DNA from: Zanthoxylum bungeanum
Lineage: Eukaryota; Streptophyta; Magnoliopsida; Sapindales; Rutaceae
Assembly: GCA_019454045.1 (NCBI GenBank)
Contig: SKCR01049663.1
Location: 69,501-133,500, forward strand
DNA: 64,000 nt
Direction: 5' to 3'
Made by a program: the position numbers and the translations under genes. Each line of letters opens with the position of its first letter. Position 1 is the stretch's first letter. Positions 48,201-61,659 of the stretch are shown here, in pieces. The notes beneath the pieces are model-generated. The model had not been told where the DNA came from, did no database searches, and worked only from the letters and a program-made list of their open reading frames with translations.

Positions 48201-51046
48201 TGATTTTGTCTTTGCCCTTTTCAACACTCCAGAAGCCTTTGGCCAAGCCTCGGACTTCTAGAATATCGAAGTAAGATGCGCCTTGCGCTACTTGCCTAAT
48301 TGCAAACTTTGACTTTGTCTCATTGAGAATAGTCATTAACTCTCCAAGAGTTATCAATTGCAATTTAGTACTTCTAAAATCTAAGTATAGATTTATGAAA
48401 ATCCTTCAATTTCAGTATCATACTTTAATGATCTAATCCTTAGTTCTGATTCAGAAATTAAGGAGTCTACTACGACAAGCTTAATGGATTAAGCACTAAA
48501 GTTATCATCACGTAAATCTTCCAAAGATTATGCTCTACTATTTGCTTAACTCGGGCTTAGGCTTAATATGTTATTTTATTAAATAAAATAATTTATTAGT
48601 TTCCAGGACCATCCTGAAATTAATTCCCAATTTGAAAAATTAAACCATTTAAACACATTTTCCCTAGGATTATGTTTTAAATGTCAATCTTTCAATTTTA
48701 TCTTGATTTTAATAGTCCAACTATTTAATCAACGATTTCGGTACTATTTATTATAATGATTACAATAGTCCAACTATTTAATCAACTATAATTTAATAGA
48801 TTAAAATCAATTATATTGATTACTATAATCCAATTATAAAATCAACTATAAATGAATAGTTTGAATATAGTCCAACTATTTATTAAAACAACATTTAAAT
48901 ATTAGTCCAACTAACATTTAATATATTTGACGAATGATATTTGTGATTGAGCGCGTATGGCAAGTAATTAAACGAATATTGCAAATTCAATTTTTGCCTC
49001 CAACTATTTTTCTGCGAGCCTCAAACCCTCTGTCGAGTACTCGGGAAACCGTGTTTCCTAGTGGGCTAGGATCCCGTTAAATATCACACAATCTTGACTT
49101 TGGCCAACAAATTGTATGATAATTAACTAGGTAGATCTCTAAGATCAATTGGATCCAATCCAATTCCTAGAACCGGTAGGGGGACATCCAAGTCCGAAAC
49201 ATATATCTTATATATGCCAATACATCCAATGTATTACCTAACCTTTTTCCTCTGAATCAACTAAGCTTTGGCTTTGGCACAACAAACTTAGTGATCCCAA
49301 TTAAGCGCGACCCATTGACCATGGAAAGCTTCGTAATCAATGTCGATGGACAAGAAGTGGTCTTGACTTTGGCCAACAAACCACAACTTGGACAAGACAT
49401 CAATATGGAACAAAGCTCTGGTGATTCAAACACATCCTCGACGGACAAAAGCCTTGACTTTGGCCAACAAGCCAATGTCAGTCTCGGATCTTGAGTGAGA
49501 ATCACTCAATGGAAGGAAAGACGCTTAATATTTTGCGAGGGTTTTTCGAGTGCAAATTGGCAACCAATTTACTATCTTTGTTAAGGTCTCATCATCATAC
49601 ACCCTTAAACATGCATTCTAAACACATAATAAAGCGTGTATAAATAAATAATAATGATATGCAGATGTATACTTTACACAATGATCCTAGATCAAATCTT
49701 TCCCTTTCTCTCTCCGCTAGCACAAATATTTCTTCTACCCGTTATACTACACTTCTAAAGAAACCTCATTTACATTGAGGGGAATAAGTGAGAAGAGAAT
49801 ACAAAGAATATGAGGTAATAACGCTGGACACGCATGTCCAATTTAATAAATCAAATTTATTACAACAATTTCTAAAATTGTCCCACCCATCTAATATCCA
49901 TCCGATATACATTATTCATGCATCGCAACCATGTATTCACACAAGCATATTATCAATCAATATAATCTAATTAATTAATCTGATAATTAGTGATCATCCA
50001 ATGTTCAAACAATGATTTGATTTTGCTCGAGTCAAACTCGTTTTTGCGAATAAGTACTCAAAGTACGAATTCTCAAATTAAATTAAACTACATCATTAAA
50101 TCCAATTTAATATGCATTCAATTCTAATTCGCTATTTAATTCCAAATTAAATACTACACTTTAATAATGAACTTTTTACGACTTAAATTCCAAATTTAAT
50201 CGTTACGGGTCTCAAAGCCCGATTAACGTCCAACGTCAATTTAATTAAAGTCCAATGGGCTTTTAATTAATTTCTTAAGGCGTGGACTTTTGGTCAACTC
50301 GAATCAAACCGATAACCAAAGTCCAATCCGGGAGTTATCCCATAAGCCTAGAAATCAATCTTGGCCCATTAGGCCCAATTAAACATTAAAGGTCCATTAA
50401 GTCGCATTTGGGCTTTATGGATGCGGTTTTGGGCCCAATTGGATCCAACCAATTTTGACTAAACCCAACTTTGTACAACAAAGCCCAATAAGCCCATTTA
50501 CAACACAAAAAGCCCAATTTCCAAAATTAGCCCAATTCAATTAAATTGCCAAATTCCAAATTCCCAATTTAATTACCTAAAGTGCATTACACAATTAATT
50601 ATCCAATTAACATTCCTAAAACATCGATTAGCCTAATTAATCATGCTTATCAAGATTAAATAATGTCCAACATAATTTAACAAAAATCAAACCCATTTCA
50701 TGCTCTTACATTCTCGACAATTTGGGGATTTTACGTCCGATTCGGTTTCAATCCAATTAATTCCACAATCGACATTAAATCATATTCCCGAATGATTTCT
50801 AACACATCCAATGATCAAAAATCAAAAAATCCCAAGACATATTTAGGGCACCACATTCGGCCAAGCCTCAACAATTTGGGGAAAAATGATCCAATCCAAT
50901 TTTCTTGAATTTGATCCAATCAATCTTCAATTCAACATCAATTAAGCATATAAAATCATCCAATTTCATTTAAACATGCTCAAAATCAATTTACCCAAAT
51001 TTTAACCCTAAACTTTTTCATGCTTTTAACCATGCTCTGATACCAA
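45253..51046 (-). pseudogene. Decayed internal region of Copia A (pol fragments; gag not recognised)
   Basis: Reading the minus strand from right to left: integrase pieces around 47200-47450 (SEVSGPM, YGYVFLLKHKSET, DRNGNYLS); reverse transcriptase near 46100-46260 (YEIRQLNGKIAFLKR, VDFIVP); RNase H near 45780-45870 (GVSYALSI*SHKQANPSDSHWI) and about 45550 (AAAEAAIEAFW). Stops and frameshifts are frequent. The 47.6-51.0 kb part shows no gag motif. It includes TTGGCCAAAGTCAAG-type repeats (49093, 49362, 49453) and five further 3-nt-loop hairpins (48711-48914). Confidence 0.82.
51031..51046 (-). other. Primer-binding site of Copia A
   Basis: The minus strand reads ttggtatcagagcatg directly after the LTR, the standard initiator-methionine-tRNA complement of plant Copia elements. 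It fixes the element's orientation as minus. Confidence 0.92.
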
Positions 51047-52816
51047 TGTTGGAGATTCTAAGCATCCCAAGATCAATTATCAAGCATGAAACATAAGTGA
51101 ATACATTCGAGGAAGTCGCGGAATACTCACATCTATCGGTTGAGCGACGCGGAGGATAACAAAACTCGGTTTCTGCCTCCATGGACTGCTCGGCAGTGGG
51201 TAGTAGCAGCTCACTGGTTTCGGCCTTCCTCTTCAAGAATTCAAGCTCCAACCTTCGTCGAACGATTCCCGGCTCATGGGTGGACTTCCCTATCACCTTC
51301 GCATGTCTCTCGGAGTGCTAACTCTCTTGATTTTTGCCACAAAAACCAAGCACTTGTTTCCCTTTTTCTTTCCATCTCTCGGCAGTTCACAAAACTAGCG
51401 ATTTGACTTACGTGCCGCACTCGAATTCGAAATGCGAATGCGCTCGTAAATAATCCCGGATTCAGGTTCGCTAATTCCAAATTAACGAATTTTACATTGC
51501 GTCGTAATGAAATGATTACGCATAGCGAAATCACTATTCACGTCGCTAACGAATTAATTCTAAATTAATTTGTTCGCCCGAATTAAAATCTAATTTTAAT
51601 TCTGCGTCGAAATCCAATTTAGTTTAATATATCGAATATATTAATTTATCGATTAATTCCAAATTAATCGTTATCTCTCTTTAAATGATATTTTATCCCA
51701 GATAAAATATCTCCGCAATTAATCCCAGATTAATTTTCTCTCTCATCTAATTAATCCCAGATTAATTAAAGTGCGAGTCATACGTCATCGGTGAATCTTT
51801 GAGAAGCCACCCATGAGATCCCCAGATATGTTGGCAGTAAATTCGGTCGTCGGACTATCCGAACACGTAAGTACCTCGTACTACGTTTATACCGATTTAC
51901 AAGACAAGGTTGGCCTCTAGCAAAGCGTTATGCCTACCCAATTCTTCGGAAATATCCTTATAGGAATAAATGATCTATATCAGGCGTAGTATACGTAGTA
52001 TTGCGTATTTCTGTCCAGTATCGGATGATCACGTGCTAGGCCTGGGGCTGGAATTGTGTCTGCCCCGTACGAAGCACATATCGGATGTCTGGTGACTAGT
52101 CTCTATAATCGGATAAACATGACCTTATCATTTTATCCCGATAGCTGCAGCATTTAAGAGAACCAGTCTCGTATCCTACGTGACCATCATCTCCATATGA
52201 CTGGAGTGACACTTCCGTCTTGACATCACACCCAACACACTACGATTCTCAATATACCCAGTATTGGCGTACACAGAACCTGTTAAAGCCCTGGACGACC
52301 TCAACCAAAGTATATTGATTGTCGCAAGTATTAGTGGTGCAAGTCTCAGGTTAAGACCAAATACACCTACCCTGATTTCGGACTTCCATAGACACATAGT
52401 CATACTACCAATGGAATTCCGAGGGGGTCTATCCAGAGCGAAACTGTTTCCGTACCATCGGTAAAACACAACCTCCTATTACACTTGCATGAGTATCCTA
52501 TACCCAAATATATGAGAACTATGCTGTTGTGCCCTCACAACGCGCACAAGTGTAATACTAGTCTTTTACGCATTTATCGATGTCCAATCTCGACAATGCT
52601 CTGACTAGGGATATTTAATGATTTATCCTTCGTGGACTGATACTGTCTCATATCATTCTCCGTCCAGGAACAAATCATAGGGACCTCTAATCATTTATAC
52701 ATCTGTGATCTAATCACAAATGATAAGAGTGCAATCTCCTTTGTCACATAGTTAATTTGTACAACAACACAATGATCTGTACAAATAGTGACGTTATGGG
52801 TCATAATTGTCCAACA
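51047..52816 (-). repeat. Right-hand LTR (5' LTR by sense) of Copia A
   Basis: 1,770 bp. Same ends as 43254-45252, but an internal deletion of about 229 bp joins ggcagttcac to the actagcgatttgac block near 51390. The hairpin array is kept (about 51470-51775). Confidence 0.92.
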
Positions 52817-53911
52817 AGAGAGTCCAAAAATATGAAGTGTACTCGTTGAGTACTTGGGTAGCCGATAATATTTGATATTATAAACTAAAATAATTAAGTG
52901 TTATTGGATAACATTAATTATTTACTTTTGACACAATTGGATTAATTGGATTAATCCAAAATTACACAAGGACTTTGTTGTAAATTCATAAATATCTCTA
53001 CCATTGGGGGATAATTTTGGTAATTATAAATATACAATTATAGGTGTATTTGTCTTTATTTAATTGGAATAAATCAAAGAGGTAGACAATGAACTAATCC
53101 ATTTATTAATTTTTGTCTTGATTTAATTGGATTAAATTAAAGTGGTAGAAAAATGTGATTAGTCACACCTAATTATACATATTTGGAAAAATTGTATTAA
53201 GCCCACATAAAAATTTATTAGAAATTTTATTAATTAAAAATTGTCTAAATTTTGCTATAAAATGCAAGTTTGAGCAAGTTTTTAATAAAACTTGAGAAAA
53301 CTAAAACAAGTAAGAGTTAGAGAAATTAGCCAAAGTAAAAAATTTTGTTAGAGAAACTTTGGAAGTTCTCTACAACAACAAGGAGAAAAAGATTGGTTCT
53401 TGGAATCAAGCTTGCTAGCTTTGGAAATTCTCTACAACAATAAGGAGAAAAAGATTGGACCTTGGAACTAAGCGTGCTAACTTTGAAAGTTCTCCATAAC
53501 ATTTCAACAAGGAGAAGAATATTGAATCTTGAAATCAAGCTTGCTAGATAAGTTTGATCTTCTTCAAAAGCTATGTTTTCATTAGTGAATTATCATTAGT
53601 GAGACATATAGTGCTGAATTATGTATATGACACATAATAACATAGCTTGATGTTGAAATTAGGCTAATTAATTGTGTGCGGATGCTTTGGAAGTATAAAC
53701 ACAATTTGCTTGTGATTGAGTCAAAATATTTATGTTTGGACATAAATTTAAAATTAGAGTTTGGAACTCTAGATTAAAGTTTGAAGTTATGAATACCATT
53801 CTAGAAACACTTGACCATCTTTGAGTTATATGGAATTGTTAATGAGTCATTTAATTGTGAGATTCTAATTTGATTTTTGTTTTGGATTCAAAATTTACAC
53901 AAGTGCGTATT

Positions 53912-55925
53912 TGTTGGAATTCTCTAAGCATCTCAAGATCATTTCAAGCAATGAAAAAAAGTGCGAATACATTCAAGGGAGTTGCGGAATACTCACAATG
54001 ATCGGTTGAGACGATGCGGTGGACAACAAAAACTTTATGCCCTCTCCTCCAAGTCACGGCAGTGACAGATTTTGCGGCTACCAAATTTGGCCATGGATGT
54101 CCTTTGAAGCTCCAAGCTTTGTGATAAACTTCCATGCTCAGGAAGTGAGTTCCCTATCACCTTTGTATGGATCCTATTGTGTGCTAGCACCTTTGATTTT
54201 GCCACAAAATCATCTGTTTCTTCTCCAAGACTCACGGGTTTTTACAAAACCAGTGAAGAGAGAATTTTTGCCTCTAAGGCCGAGAGAGAAGAAGAAGTTA
54301 TGAGAGAGAGATGTGTGTTAGGTTGTCTAAAAAATTGGTAATTGATTTATTAAAACCATATACACAATTTTGCTTTTTAAAAAGTCAAACTAATTAAAGC
54401 TTTAAATGCCAACCACTCACATCACTATTTACATCAATCAAGTGACTAGTTGTCACATCACTCAAAGTGACTAATGATTTGACGCTTGATGCGACTAGCG
54501 ATTTGACGCTTGATTTGACTTGCATGCCGCATACGAATTCGAAATGCGAATGCGCTCGCAAACAATCCCGGGCTCGGGTTCGATAATTCCAAATTAACGA
54601 ATTTTCCGTTGCGACGTAATTAAATGATTATGCCTAGCGAAATCACTATTCACGTCGCTAACGAATTAATTCTAAATTAACTCGTTCGCCCGAATTAAAA
54701 TCTAATTTCAATTCCACGTCGAAATCCAATTTCGTTTAATATATCGAATATATTAATTAATCGATTAATTCCAAATTAATCGTTATCTCTCTTTCAATGA
54801 TATTTTATCCCAGATAAAATATCTTCGCAATTAATCCCAGATTAATTTTCTCTCTCATCGAATTAATCCCAGATTAATAAAGTGCGAGTCATACGTCATC
54901 GGTGAATCTTCGGGAAGCGACCCATGAGATCCCCAGATATGTTGGCAGTAAATTCGGTCGTCGGACTATCCGAACACGTAAGTACCTCGTACTATATTTG
55001 TACCGATTTACAAGACAAGGTTGGCTTATAGCAAAGTGCCTACCCAATTCTCCAGAAACATGCTTACAGGAATAAACGATATATATCAGGCGTAGTATAC
55101 GTAGTATTGCGTATTTCGATCCATTATCGGATGATCATGTGCTAGGCCTGGGGGTGGAATTGTGTCTGCCCCGTACGAAGCACATGTCAGATGTCTGGTA
55201 ACTAGTCTCTATAATCGGATAAACCTGACCTTGTCATTTTATCCCGATGACTGCAGTACATAAAAGAACCAGTACCGTATCCTACGTGACCATCATCTCC
55301 ATATGACTGGAGTGATACTTCCGTCTTGACATCACACCCAACACACTACGATTCTCGATATACCCAGAAGAGGCGTACACAAGAACCGGTTAAAGCCCTG
55401 GACGACCAAAACCAAAGTATATTGATTGTCGCAAGTATTAGCGGTGCAAGTCTCAGGTTAAGACCAAATACACCTACCTTGATTTCGGACTTCCATTGAC
55501 ACATAGTCATACTACCAATGGATTCCGAGGGGGTCTATCCAGAGCGAAGCTGTTTCCGTACCATTGGTAAAACACAACCTCCTATTACACTTGCATGAGT
55601 ATCCTATACCCAAATATATGAGAACTATGCCGTTGTGCCCTCACAACGCGCACAAGTGTAATACTAGTCTTTTACGCATTTATCGATGTCCAATCTCGAT
55701 AATACTCTGACTAGGGATATTTAATGATTTATCCTTCGTTGACTGATACTGTCTCATATCATTCTCAATCCAGGAACAAATCATAAGGACATCCTATCAT
55801 TTATACATCTTGGTGATCTAATCACAAATGATAAGAGAGCAATCTCCTTTTTTCACATAGTTAATTTGTACAACAACACCATGATCTGTACAAATAGTGA
55901 CGCTATGGGTCATAATTGTCCAACA
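53912..55925 (-). repeat. Left-hand LTR (3' LTR by sense) of Copia B
   Basis: 2,014 bp, TGTTGGAATTCTCTAAGC to GTCCAACA. Very similar to 61660-63680, with only scattered substitutions and small indels by eye. Hairpin array at about 54585-54885. Confidence 0.92.
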
Positions 55926-58900
55926 ATCTCCCACTTCGCCTATTGCCAATCACTCGAGTGTCTAACACCCGAACTATGTACGGTTGGCTCAAATTACTGA
56001 GGAAAGACTATCGTCAGCGGATTTGCATGATTATCGTCTGATGCGATTTATTCGATCATCACATCGCCACGATGTATGATCCGAACGAATCAGATGAATA
56101 TCGAAGTATGTATCTGGATCGTTGATGAGACCATTAATTCTTTAGCCTGCGCTGTAGCCTAGCTCAGCTGCTAAAATAATTATATCTAATCTAATTAGAT
56201 TTATTATCGACCCAAATGGCTTCTATTGCTGCCTCAGCTGCAGCAATAACCCGCATTTGTTTTTTATTTGGTAACAATATCTTGCTTGGAAGATTTCCAG
56301 CTCACTGTACCGTTATTCAAACTTTATAGTACTGTTTGTGACTTATAATCGTCTTTATCGGTTAGGAAACTTGCTATAGTGATCTCAGTCACTTCAAGTT
56401 CTTTTTCTCCATAGCTTAAGACATCATCCTTAGATCTCTAAGATATTAACGGATGTTCTTAATATCAATCCAGTGACTATCACATGGATTGGCCCTGATT
56501 GTGACTCCATATGCTCAAAACGTATGAGACACCAGGTCGCGTATATTTTTCAATGTACGGATTCTCGGAGAGTTTTCTCGAAAGCCAAGCTTTCACCGAT
56601 TATTTTATTATGGGAATATCATTTCCAAGAAATGACTTATTATCATTATTTTATAGGACATTTATTGTCATTACGCTCCCACTAACCTCCTTATATACAT
56701 AAGAATCATTCTCGTTTTGAATTAAATCATAACTATTATGATTACATCAAAACGATAATTCCAAGAATCTATGCTTGCTTCAATCCAAACATAGATCGAA
56801 TAACCTGCAAACCTTGTTTGCTAGTTGTTACGACAAAACCGTCAGGATGTTGTAAACATCCTCCAAAAGGTTTCCTTTTCAGGAAAGCGATTTTCCCGTA
56901 AAGCTGTCATATTTCACAAATGAAACATGAACCATTAGCAAGCATTATCCAAATGGATTTACCGTGGCAACAGGTAAAAGGTTTCGTTGTAATCAACACA
57001 ATGTTGATAACGATACATTTCCGCTAAAAGCCTAGCTTTATACGTTGGTATGTTGCCTTCCATGTATGTCTTCCTTGAAGACTTTATAAAGTACCAATAG
57101 GCACAATGCATTGCGGTACATCAACTAGTATCCAAACTGGTTGATATACATGGAATCCATTTCGGACTCATGGCACTTTGCCATAATAGGGAGTCGATAC
57201 CTTGTATCACTTCCTCATACGTAGTCAATTGGTATACCTCAATAAGATAGACATCTTTACAAGGTGAGATCAGAAACCTATACCCCATGTTGTCTTCTGA
57301 CTCTCTCCGATCTACGCGGTTCTTGTGTACTCGAAGATTACTGGTATAGTTTCATCCTTGATGAACTATTTGTGTTCCAATAAGGATTCGGTGCCTGAAA
57401 TAGTATTACTCCGATTTTCATCGAGTTTTACTATCCTCCCACTTACCACTGCATATCGGTATTCCTCTTAGGAAAATCGCATGGTGAACAACAATAGAAT
57501 TGTTCTCTAGTGAGCTGTATAAGTACTATACTTAGGTATCCCTAGGATAACCTACAATTGGCACTTATCCAATTTGGGTTCTAGTTTGGTATCATCCAAA
57601 CGTATGCATATCATCCCAAATATTCAGGAATGAGAAATCCGGTTTCTATCCTATTCATATCTAATATGATATCTGTAACAGATTTTTATGGAACCTTATT
57701 CTAAATAAGTTCTGCACTGTTTATGCTTATCCGTTGAAGGAAATGGTAGCTCAGAGCGACTCATGATTAACCTTATCATGTCCAACAAAATTCGGTTTAT
57801 CCGTTCGAAAACATCGTCAAACTGACGTGTTCCGGGAGAAGTCCTCATTGAAAGAATACTATACTCTTTCAAGTATATTAGAAACTTATTACTTAAGTAT
57901 TTTCCGTTACGGTCTTACCGTGTCAGTTTAATACCTTAGCCGATCTGTTTGTCTATTTCGATTCGAAAACTTTCAAAGTTTCCGATTTGTGTTATTCAAA
58001 AGAAACACATAACCATAACGCGATGCCACATCCGTAAAAGTCACGAAATATTTATATCCACCTCTAGCCTAGCTAGACATGGGCCCACTTGCTTCACTAT
58101 GAACTAGGGCTAACAGATCGGTGGCATTTTCACTTTTACCAAGTAAATGTGTTATAGGCACTTTGCCCAAAAAACTAGATTCGTAGACTTTATTTGAATG
58201 GAATCAAATCAGTCATAGTACCCACTCTTCGAAAGTGTGGATATACGAGTCTTGTTTGATTGTGTCCCAGACAACAATGCCACAATTAGTTTCTTCTGAT
58301 CAAATCAGTTGAGCTATTTGTTTGTCATGTAATACATTTGAGATTTATTTATATTCAAAATATAAATTCTGTTATTCACATCTAATGTGTTTATCTCAAT
58401 ATCATCTTCATATAATACAACACTTTAGTGTTCTAGAATATAAAGGTATACCCGCAACGGGTTAAACCCCGATATAGAGATAATGTTTCTAGTCAAATTA
58501 GTTACATTTTAACAGTTTCCAAATTTAGGTACTAACCCGAGGGTAGTTCCTAAAATAGGTATCTACGGTTAAAACAGTGACTTTCGTCCCGTTTCCGATC
58601 CACAGATTAATCTCAACTGAAGTCAGTATCCTGCTCATAGCAGATTCTGAACATCAGTATATATTTATGTATCACACTAAGTATTTAAAATCCAATTTTA
58701 ATACTAGTAGCGAACATATTTATGACAAACATATTTGAAGTCGGAGCCTTGCTCATCTTCAATTCCTTCATGTCTTCTTTGTCCAAATGGCAGTCACGCT
58801 TCCGCGATCCCGTTTGCCATATTTAGGCAGACATTTTGGGATATGTCCTTTATCTTCCCAGAAGATTATAATGATTTTGCCTTTGCCCTTTTCCACACCC

Positions 58901-61659
58901 CAGAAGCCTTTGGCCAAGCCTTGGCCTTCTAGAATATCGAAGTAAGATGCGCTTGCGCTACTTGCCTTATTGCAAATTTTGACTTTATCTCCTTGAGAAT
59001 AGTCATTAACTCTCCAAGAGTTATTAATTGCAATTTAGTACTTCTAAAATCTAAAGATAGATTTATGAAGATCCTTCAATTTCATTATCATACTTTAAGG
59101 ATCTAATCCTTAGTTCTGATTCAGAAATTAAGGAGTCTACTGACAAGTTTAATGGATTAAGCACTAAAATTATCATCACATGAATCTTCCAAAGATCATG
59201 CTCTACTATTTTCTAAATCCGGGCTAGGCCTAATATGTTATTTTATCAAATAAGTAACTTATTAGTTTCCAGGACCATCCTGAAATTTTATTCCCAATTT
59301 GAAAATTAAATCATTTAAATACATTTTCCCTAGGATTATGTTTTAAATGTCAATCTTTCAATTTTATCTTGATTCTAATAGTCCAACTATTTAATCAATG
59401 ATTTTGGTACTATTTATTATAATGATTATTATAGTCCAACTATTTAATCAACTATAATTGAATTGTTTGAATACAGTCCAACTGTTAATTTAAAACAACA
59501 TTTAAATATTAGTCCAACTAACATTTAATTTATTTGACGAATGATATTTTTTTGAGCGCGTATGGCAAGTAATTAAACGAATATTGCAAATTCAATTCTT
59601 GCCTCCCACTATTTTTCGGCGAGCCTCTAACCCTCTGTCGAGTAGTCGGGAAACCGTGTTTCCTAGCGGGCTATGATCCCGTTAAATATCACACAATCTT
59701 GACTTTGGCCAACAAATTATAAGATAGTTAACTAGGTAGATCTATAAGATCGATTGGATCCAATCCAATTCCTAGATCCAGTAGGGGGACATCCAAGTCC
59801 GAAACATATATCTTATATATGCCAATACATCCAATGTATTGCCTAACCTTATTCCTCTGAATCAACTAAGCCTTGGCTTTGGCACAACAAATAGTGATCC
59901 CAGTCAAGCGCGACCCATTGACCATGGAAAGCTTCGTAATCAATGTCGATGGACAAGAAGTGGTCTTGACTTTGGCCAACAAACCACAACTTGGACAAGA
60001 CACCAATATGGAACAAAGCCTTCGTGATTCAAAACATCCTCGACAGACACAAGGCCTTGACTTTGGCCAACAACCAATGCCAGTCTCGGATCTTGAGTAA
60101 GAATCACTCAATGGAAGGAAAAACGCTTAATATTTTGCGAGGGTTTTTTCGCGTGTAAATTGGCAACCAATTTATTATATTTGTTAAGGTCTCATCATCA
60201 TACATCCTAAACATGCATTCTAAACACATAATAAAGCGCGTATAAATAAAATAATAATGATATGCGGATGGATACTTAACACATTGATCCTAGATCAAAT
60301 CTCTCCCTTTCTCTCTCCCGCTAGCACAAATATTTCTTCTACCCGTTATACTACACTTCTAAAGAAACCTCATTTACATTGAGGGGAATAGGTGAGAAGA
60401 GAATACAAAGAATAAGGAGGTAATAAGGCTGGACACACAGGTCCAATTAATAAATTCTAAATTTATTACAACAATTTCTAAAATTGTCCCATCCATCTAA
60501 TATCCATCCGATATACATTATCCATGCATCACAACCATGTATTCACACAAGCATGTTATCAATCAATCTAATCAAATTAATTAATCTGATAATTAGTGAC
60601 CATCCAATGTTCAAACAACGATTTGATTTTGCGTGAGTCAAACTCGTTTTGCGAATAAGTACTCAAAGTACGAATTCTCGAATTAAATTAAACTACAAAA
60701 TTAAATCCAATTCAATTTGTATTTAATACTAATTCACCATTTAATTCCAAGTAAATACTACACTTTAATAATGAACCTTTTACGATTTAAATTCCAAATT
60801 TATTCGTTACGGGTCTCAAAGCCCGATTAACGTCCAACGTTAATTTAATTAAAGTCCAATGAGCTTTTAATTAATTTCTTAAGGCGTGGACTTTTGGTCA
60901 ACTCGGGTCAAACCCAATAACCAAAGCCCAATCCGGGAATTACCCCATAAGCCTAGAAATCAATTTATGCCCATTAGGCCCAATTAAATATATTAAGGTC
61001 CATTAGTCGCATTTGGGCTTTATGGAAGCGGTTTTGGGCCCAGTTGGATCCAACCAATTTAGCATAAACCCATCTTGGTACAACCAAGCCCAATAAGCCC
61101 AATTACAACATTTAAAGCCCAAATCCAATTTAAGCCCATTTAATTAAACACAAAAATTCCATATTCCATATTTAATTAAACTAAAGTGCATAGCATAACT
61201 AATACCCAAATCAAATTTCCAAAACACCAAATTAGCACTAACTTTGCCTAATTAAACATGCTTATCAACAACAAAACATGTCCAACACATTTATCAAAAA
61301 TCAAACCCAATTCATGCTATGTATTCTCGGCAATATGGTGATTTATTTGTCCAATTTTAAATCCAATCCAATTGAATCAAATTCAACATTAAATCAACAT
61401 TTCCAAATGATTTCCAACACATCTAATGATCAAAAATCAAAATTCCAAGACATTAGGGCATATTGACATTTTCGGCCAAGCCTTCCAAAATTGGGGAAAA
61501 TTGTTCCAAACAAAATTTCTTGAAATTGATCTAATCAATCTTCAATTCAACAACATTTAAGCATACTAAATCATCCAATTTCATTAAATCATGCTCAAAT
61601 TCATTTTACCCAATTTTAGCCCTAAAATATTTTCATGCTCAACCTTGCTCTAATACCAT
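55926..61659 (-). pseudogene. Decayed internal region of Copia B (pol fragments)
   Basis: Collinear with 45253-51046. RNase H near 56465-56560 (RPGVSYVLSIWSHNQ) lacks the stop that element A has there. Reverse transcriptase remnant near 56760-56930 and integrase remnant near 57900-58140. The 58.2-61.6 kb part has no recognisable gag. TTGGCCAAAGTCAAG-type repeats occur again (near 59698, 59966 and 60056). Element B therefore decayed partly independently of A. Confidence 0.8.

Larger units (their letters stand above)
43254..52816 (-). mobile_element. Nested Copia element A (9.56 kb), minus strand
   Basis: Bounded by TGTTGG...CCAACA and flanked by AGAGA (43249-43253 and 52817-52821). LTRs lie at 43254-45252 and 51047-52816. 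On the sense (minus) strand a primer-binding site follows the right-hand LTR (51031-51046, ttggtatcagagcatg) and a purine-rich tract precedes the left-hand one (45253-45263). Pol domains are recognisable but broken, and no long open frame survives. The purine-rich tract, primer site and LTR length of nearly 2 kb resemble Angela/Tork-type Copia (inference). Confidence 0.92.
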
